Shown piece by piece: positions 13,377 to 16,201 of a DNA stretch of 16,201 bases. Position 1 is the first letter of the stretch. Every line of letters begins with the position of its first letter. Below the pieces are notes generated by a model, which did no database searches, was not told the origin of the DNA, and was given only the letters and a program-made list of their open reading frames with translations. A program made the position numbers and the translations under genes. Source of the DNA: an uncultured Planctomycetaceae bacterium (GTDB lineage Bacteria; Planctomycetota; Planctomycetia; Planctomycetales; Planctomycetaceae); NCBI GenBank assembly GCA_937952455.1, contig CALFYU010000423.1, forward strand, positions 1-16,201, given 5' to 3'.

Positions 13377-15380
13377 CTACGGCTGAGAATTTTGTTGCGC
13401 TTCGCTCCGCAGCCGATCGCGACGCTTGCGGTCCCAGGGGTCGAGCCGGCTGCTGATTTCGCGCAGTGCGTCGAGATGCTGCCGGCTCTTTTCCTGGTTG
13501 CCGAGGCGGTCGTATAACTTTGCCGCCAAGTCGCGCAGTTCCCGCTGCGTTGGATCGAACTCCAGCCCGCGCTCGGCGGTCGCCGCTGCTTTTTGCAGGT
13601 CCCCGGAGGCCGCCAGCATCCGCACGTAGGGGGCATACATGGTCGCGTCCCAGGGTTTGATCTCAATGTAGTCTTCATAGCTGCGAAGTCCCAGGTCGAC
13701 CGCGCGCGTGCGAAACGCCGCGTAGCCCAGGTTTTTGAGGCTCATTTCGTCCTCCGGATCGATGCGCAGAGCAGATTCAAACGCACTCTTGGCCTTCGCG
13801 TGATTCTGCGTCAGCTCATACAAATATCCTAGCTTGCGCCAAGCATCCAGGTCATTTGCGTCACGCGCCAATACCGCCTCTAGCGCCGCGACGGCGTCGA
13901 GAATCAGTTGCTTATTCGACTCTTCGACCGCCTGATCACACAGCGCCAGCGCGCGGGCACGTTGCAACTCCCACTCCGGCAAACGCTGCTCGCTGTCGTC
14001 ATAAATCGACCACAGTTTGCCGCTGCCAGAAGCATTCGGCACGTCCCGCTGGTTGTGCGGATCACGCAACACGCGATGATCCGATTGCGAGGTATGTGGA
14101 ATGTCGCTCGAACCGACGACCGGCATGTGGCAGTGAATACAGGAGTTGAGCGCCGGCGGCTGCTCCCGTTCTTCCAGCGGCACCGCGCAGCCATGTTCCG
14201 TATGACAACGGTTGCATCGTTCTCGATAAAACGCAGCCTTTTCGTCCCCTTGGGGAGCAAAGTGCGGATCGTGACAACTCGTGCACCGCATCTGGCCGTC
14301 GCTTCCGCGAAAGCAGGCACTGGAATGCATCTGCTGAACCTGGCTGGTGAACGGCTGCGATTCGCCGGTTTCGGACAACGTGTGTTCAACAAACACCGTC
14401 CAGATGTCTTCGGTCGCCATGCCCGGTTGAAAATCGTGATATGACCGGCCCTTGCGCAAGATGCGGCGCTTGCCGTCCATGTGGCATTGGTAGCAGACGG
14501 CGTCCGCCAAGTGCCGGTCAAGCTGGGCGGGATTGACGATCCCCAACTCCTCAGCCGTTGCATTCTCGGAATCCCAATCGCCCGATTCCATTTTTTCGAC
14601 GTGCTGCTTGCCCGGGCCGTGGCACCGCTCGCAACCGATTGGCATCTCCAGAAACGGCGGTTCCTCAAAGCGGTCCGACATCCCTTCGCCGGCCGGCGCC
14701 ACGCGACCGGCATGACATTGTACGCAGCCGTCGCTCACCCGCCGATTGAAACGCTGGCGAGGATTGTCATGATACCCGGGCGAAAGGTCCCATTTCTGTT
14801 TTTCGGAATACCAACTGATGGGCGACTCGGTCAGACTTCCGCCGCGGTCGATGAGATAAGACTTGGTTGCCGAACCCGCCGCATACTGTACTTCCATCGG
14901 TTGTTCGTAAACCGTGTTGCCGTCGGCGTCGGTCATAAACTCAGTATGAATCAACCGGTTGCCGTCTCGTTCCACGCGGTAGCGGCACCCGACCGCCTCG
15001 AATTCTACCGAATCGCCGTCGGAAATTTCCTCCAACTCAGAATCCGCGACCAGCTCCATCGTGTTCGCCATCGGGTGCTCGGCATACATCTCCGCGATTT
15101 CCGGATGACAGTCGGAACAGGTCTGGCTGCCCACATATTCATCCGCCCGCCAATCATGCACCGGCTTGGTCCAGTTGATCTTCTCTGTATCGGCAACTTT
15201 CGGCGCATCATCACTCTCTTCAACCGCCGGGTTCGTGCGCGTCTTCAATACAAAGACTGCCGCGCCGGCCAACAAGACGGCAACGATGACACTCGTCACG
15301 ATGCGACGCACGAGACGCTGTTTCTTCCGCGCCCGCAGAAATTCGCTCTTAGGGTGATCAGGTTTGCGTTCAATCGCCAT
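13377..15380 (-). CDS. Membrane-anchored heptaheme cytochrome c with TPR domain
   Basis: A 667-residue protein. A basic N-terminus (KKQRLVRR) and one membrane segment (about 27-46) anchor it with the rest outside the cytoplasm. Seven CXXCH heme sites are seen: C88-H92, C219-H223, C250-H254, C296-H300, C366-H370, C389-H393 and C414-H418. Their arrangement, including GCERCHGPG and CTSCHDPH, resembles the cytochrome c554/octaheme group; the segment with MHSSACFR (351-357) has a lone cysteine where some relatives may carry another feature. From about 475 to 645 there are TPR-like repeats (DAWRKLGYLYELTQNHAKAK, MSLKNLGYAAFRTRAVDLGL), a protein-binding scaffold. The heme/TPR fusion is known in annotated planctomycete-type genomes. 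The reaction is unknown; electron transfer or reduction of nitrogen or sulfur compounds is possible. The start has no clear SD. Confidence 0.9.
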   Translation of the reverse strand: MAIERKPDHPKSEFLRARKKQRLVRRIVTSVIVAVLLAGAAVFVLKTRTNPAVEESDDAPKVADTEKINWTKPVHDWRADEYVGSQTCSDCHPEIAEMYAEHPMANTMELVADSELEEISDGDSVEFEAVGCRYRVERDGNRLIHTEFMTDADGNTVYEQPMEVQYAAGSATKSYLIDRGGSLTESPISWYSEKQKWDLSPGYHDNPRQRFNRRVSDGCVQCHAGRVAPAGEGMSDRFEEPPFLEMPIGCERCHGPGKQHVEKMESGDWDSENATAEELGIVNPAQLDRHLADAVCYQCHMDGKRRILRKGRSYHDFQPGMATEDIWTVFVEHTLSETGESQPFTSQVQQMHSSACFRGSDGQMRCTSCHDPHFAPQGDEKAAFYRERCNRCHTEHGCAVPLEEREQPPALNSCIHCHMPVVGSSDIPHTSQSDHRVLRDPHNQRDVPNASGSGKLWSIYDDSEQRLPEWELQRARALALCDQAVEESNKQLILDAVAALEAVLARDANDLDAWRKLGYLYELTQNHAKAKSAFESALRIDPEDEMSLKNLGYAAFRTRAVDLGLRSYEDYIEIKPWDATMYAPYVRMLAASGDLQKAAATAERGLEFDPTQRELRDLAAKLYDRLGNQEKSRQHLDALREISSRLDPWDRKRRDRLRSEAQQNSQP

Positions 15381-15454
15381 CGAAAAGGCCCGGTAAAAGG
15401 TGCGGCACGCCCGACGTCATGAATGCTCATCGAACTGCGTCGTCCACTATGTAG

Positions 15455-15472
15455 GGTGCGTCGCGACGCACC
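15455..15472. repeat. Perfect 18-bp palindrome, interspersed-repeat type
   Basis: GGTGCGTCGCGACGCACC is its own exact reverse complement, centred on TCGCGA between 15463 and 15464. It sits in the 276-bp gap (15381-15656) between the cytochrome and nitrilase genes. Such GGGTGCGTCGCGACGCACC elements resemble sequences I have seen repeated between genes in planctomycete-type genomes. With no loop it suits a protein site or a repeat element better than a hairpin terminator. I see no gene in this gap. Confidence 0.6.
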
Positions 15473-15656
15473 TTTCGTAGTAGGACGACCAACTCTCCGC
15501 CGAATCTGACATCGCATACTCTGTCCGGTCGGAGACGTACCCGGCAAGCAGCCTCCCGTTTTCCGCACAGAAAATGGGAGAATTCCATCCTAGCCCAACC
15601 GAAACAGCGCCGCAACAGCCCCATTTCTCCGTCTGGGCGTCGCTCCAGGTGATTGT

Positions 15657-16201
15657 TCACACCTCGCGCGTCATGCCGTCCTCTTGATAGACCACGCGGT
15701 ACAGGTCCTTCCGACGGTCGTTCCAGTTCTGGACGGTGCCCGTTTCGCGATGCCGGTGCAGCTGTTCCAGGTCCAGATCGTGAATGATTACCGTTTCCAC
15801 GTTCGGATTACATTCGGCTGCAATCGCGTCGCGGGCAAATTCGACGTCGGCCGGCGTATAGATGCCCGACTGGGAATAATGAATATCCGCGTTCTCCACC
15901 GACGGCAGATTGCCCGTGCACCCGGCGATCGCCACATAAATGTGATTCTCCACGCAGCGGGCCAACGCGCAATGACGGATCCGCAGATAGCCGTGCCGCG
16001 TATCGGTATTGAAGGGCACAAATACCAACCGCGCGCCTTTTGCAGTCGCCACCCGCGTCAATTCGGGAAACTCGATGTCGTAGCAAACCTGAATCGCGAT
16101 CCGCCCGCAATCGGTGTCGAACACCTCGACTTTGTCGCCGGGACTCACGCCCCACCATTTGCGCTCGCTGGGGGTGATGTGCATCTTGTACTGCTTGCCG
16201 A
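15657..16201 (-). CDS. Carbon-nitrogen hydrolase (nitrilase superfamily), C-terminal part
   Basis: The gene enters from beyond the right edge; the last 180 or so codons are seen, ending at 15657. The nitrilase triad is partly visible: the lysine of YKMHITPSE (codon 16185-16187) and the catalytic cysteine of QVCYDIEFPEL (codon 16083-16085); the first glutamate must lie outside the window. GARLVFVPFNTDTRHGYLRIRHCALARCVENHIYV is the usual segment after the nucleophile. The tail, with LDLEQLHRHRETGTVQNWNDRRKDLYRVVY, matches what I recall of the long form that carries an N-terminal GNAT acetyltransferase domain, so the full protein may be such a fusion. It hydrolyses an amide or C-N bond of unknown substrate in the cytosol. 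The cytochrome gene downstream on the same strand is 276 bp away, so co-transcription is doubtful. Confidence 0.85.
   Translation of the reverse strand, partial: GKQYKMHITPSERKWWGVSPGDKVEVFDTDCGRIAIQVCYDIEFPELTRVATAKGARLVFVPFNTDTRHGYLRIRHCALARCVENHIYVAIAGCTGNLPSVENADIHYSQSGIYTPADVEFARDAIAAECNPNVETVIIHDLDLEQLHRHRETGTVQNWNDRRKDLYRVVYQEDGMTREV

Noticed and set aside
13904..14713. A 269-codon minus-strand frame within the cytochrome gene
   Set aside because: It is a shifted frame of a gene with seven heme motifs in the correct frame; its Arg-rich composition is typical of a shadow.
15427..15660. A 77-codon minus-strand frame overlapping the nitrilase end
   Set aside because: It crosses the 18-bp palindrome, has no recognised domain, and shows random composition.

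Overview
The window looks like chromosomal DNA of a planctomycete or close PVC-group relative. The grounds are a tandem pair of secreted formylglycine-type sulfatases, a membrane-anchored multiheme cytochrome c fused to TPR repeats, an SPFH/ribbon-helix-helix pair, moderate-to-high GC, and several intergenic palindromes of the kind scattered through such genomes. No phage, transposase, CRISPR or rRNA genes are visible. The assignment rests on gene content only.

Layout. (1) 52-1447, minus strand: SPFH/band-7 membrane protein and a small RHH DNA-binding protein in one operon. A TTGACC/TATCAT promoter is overlaid by two palindromes 11 bp apart, and a large A/T-rich hairpin element lies between the two genes. 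(2) 1694-1768: tRNA-Pro(UGG). (3) 1937-3555: an ArsR-type regulator translationally coupled to an AHSA1/SRPBCC protein (minus strand), with an operator on a probably leaderless promoter; nearby on the plus strand is a YCII/DGPF protein. (4) 3649-5770: a membrane-tethered class-C-beta-lactamase-like serine hydrolase, divergent from a two-HTH regulator. They share a 136-bp control region whose inverted repeat overlaps both predicted promoters. (5) 5994-6099: a BIME-like pair of inverted hairpin elements. (6) 6172-8249, minus strand: an overlapping pair, an HExxH metallopeptidase followed by a D-Ala-D-Ala-ligase-like ATP-grasp enzyme. (7) 8557-13320, plus strand: two tandem paralogous arylsulfatases with signal peptides and CSPTR maturation sites. 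(8) 13377-15380, minus strand: a seven-CXXCH cytochrome with C-terminal TPRs, convergent with the sulfatases across a hairpin. (9) 15657-16201, minus strand: the C-terminal part of a nitrilase-superfamily amidohydrolase cut by the window edge.

How the parts work together. The most interesting unit is the metallopeptidase/ATP-grasp pair. The peptidase's zinc site resembles anthrax lethal factor in motif and in the spacing of a catalytic tyrosine. Its coupling to a peptide-ligase-like enzyme suggests an uncharacterised peptide cleavage/ligation module. Three regulators (RHH, ArsR, two-HTH) each sit beside a palindrome placed over a predicted promoter, so each regulatory circuit can be proposed from sequence alone. 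The sulfatases probably desulfate sulfated polysaccharides or sulfate esters in the cell envelope space. The cytochrome is an extracytoplasmic electron carrier or redox enzyme.
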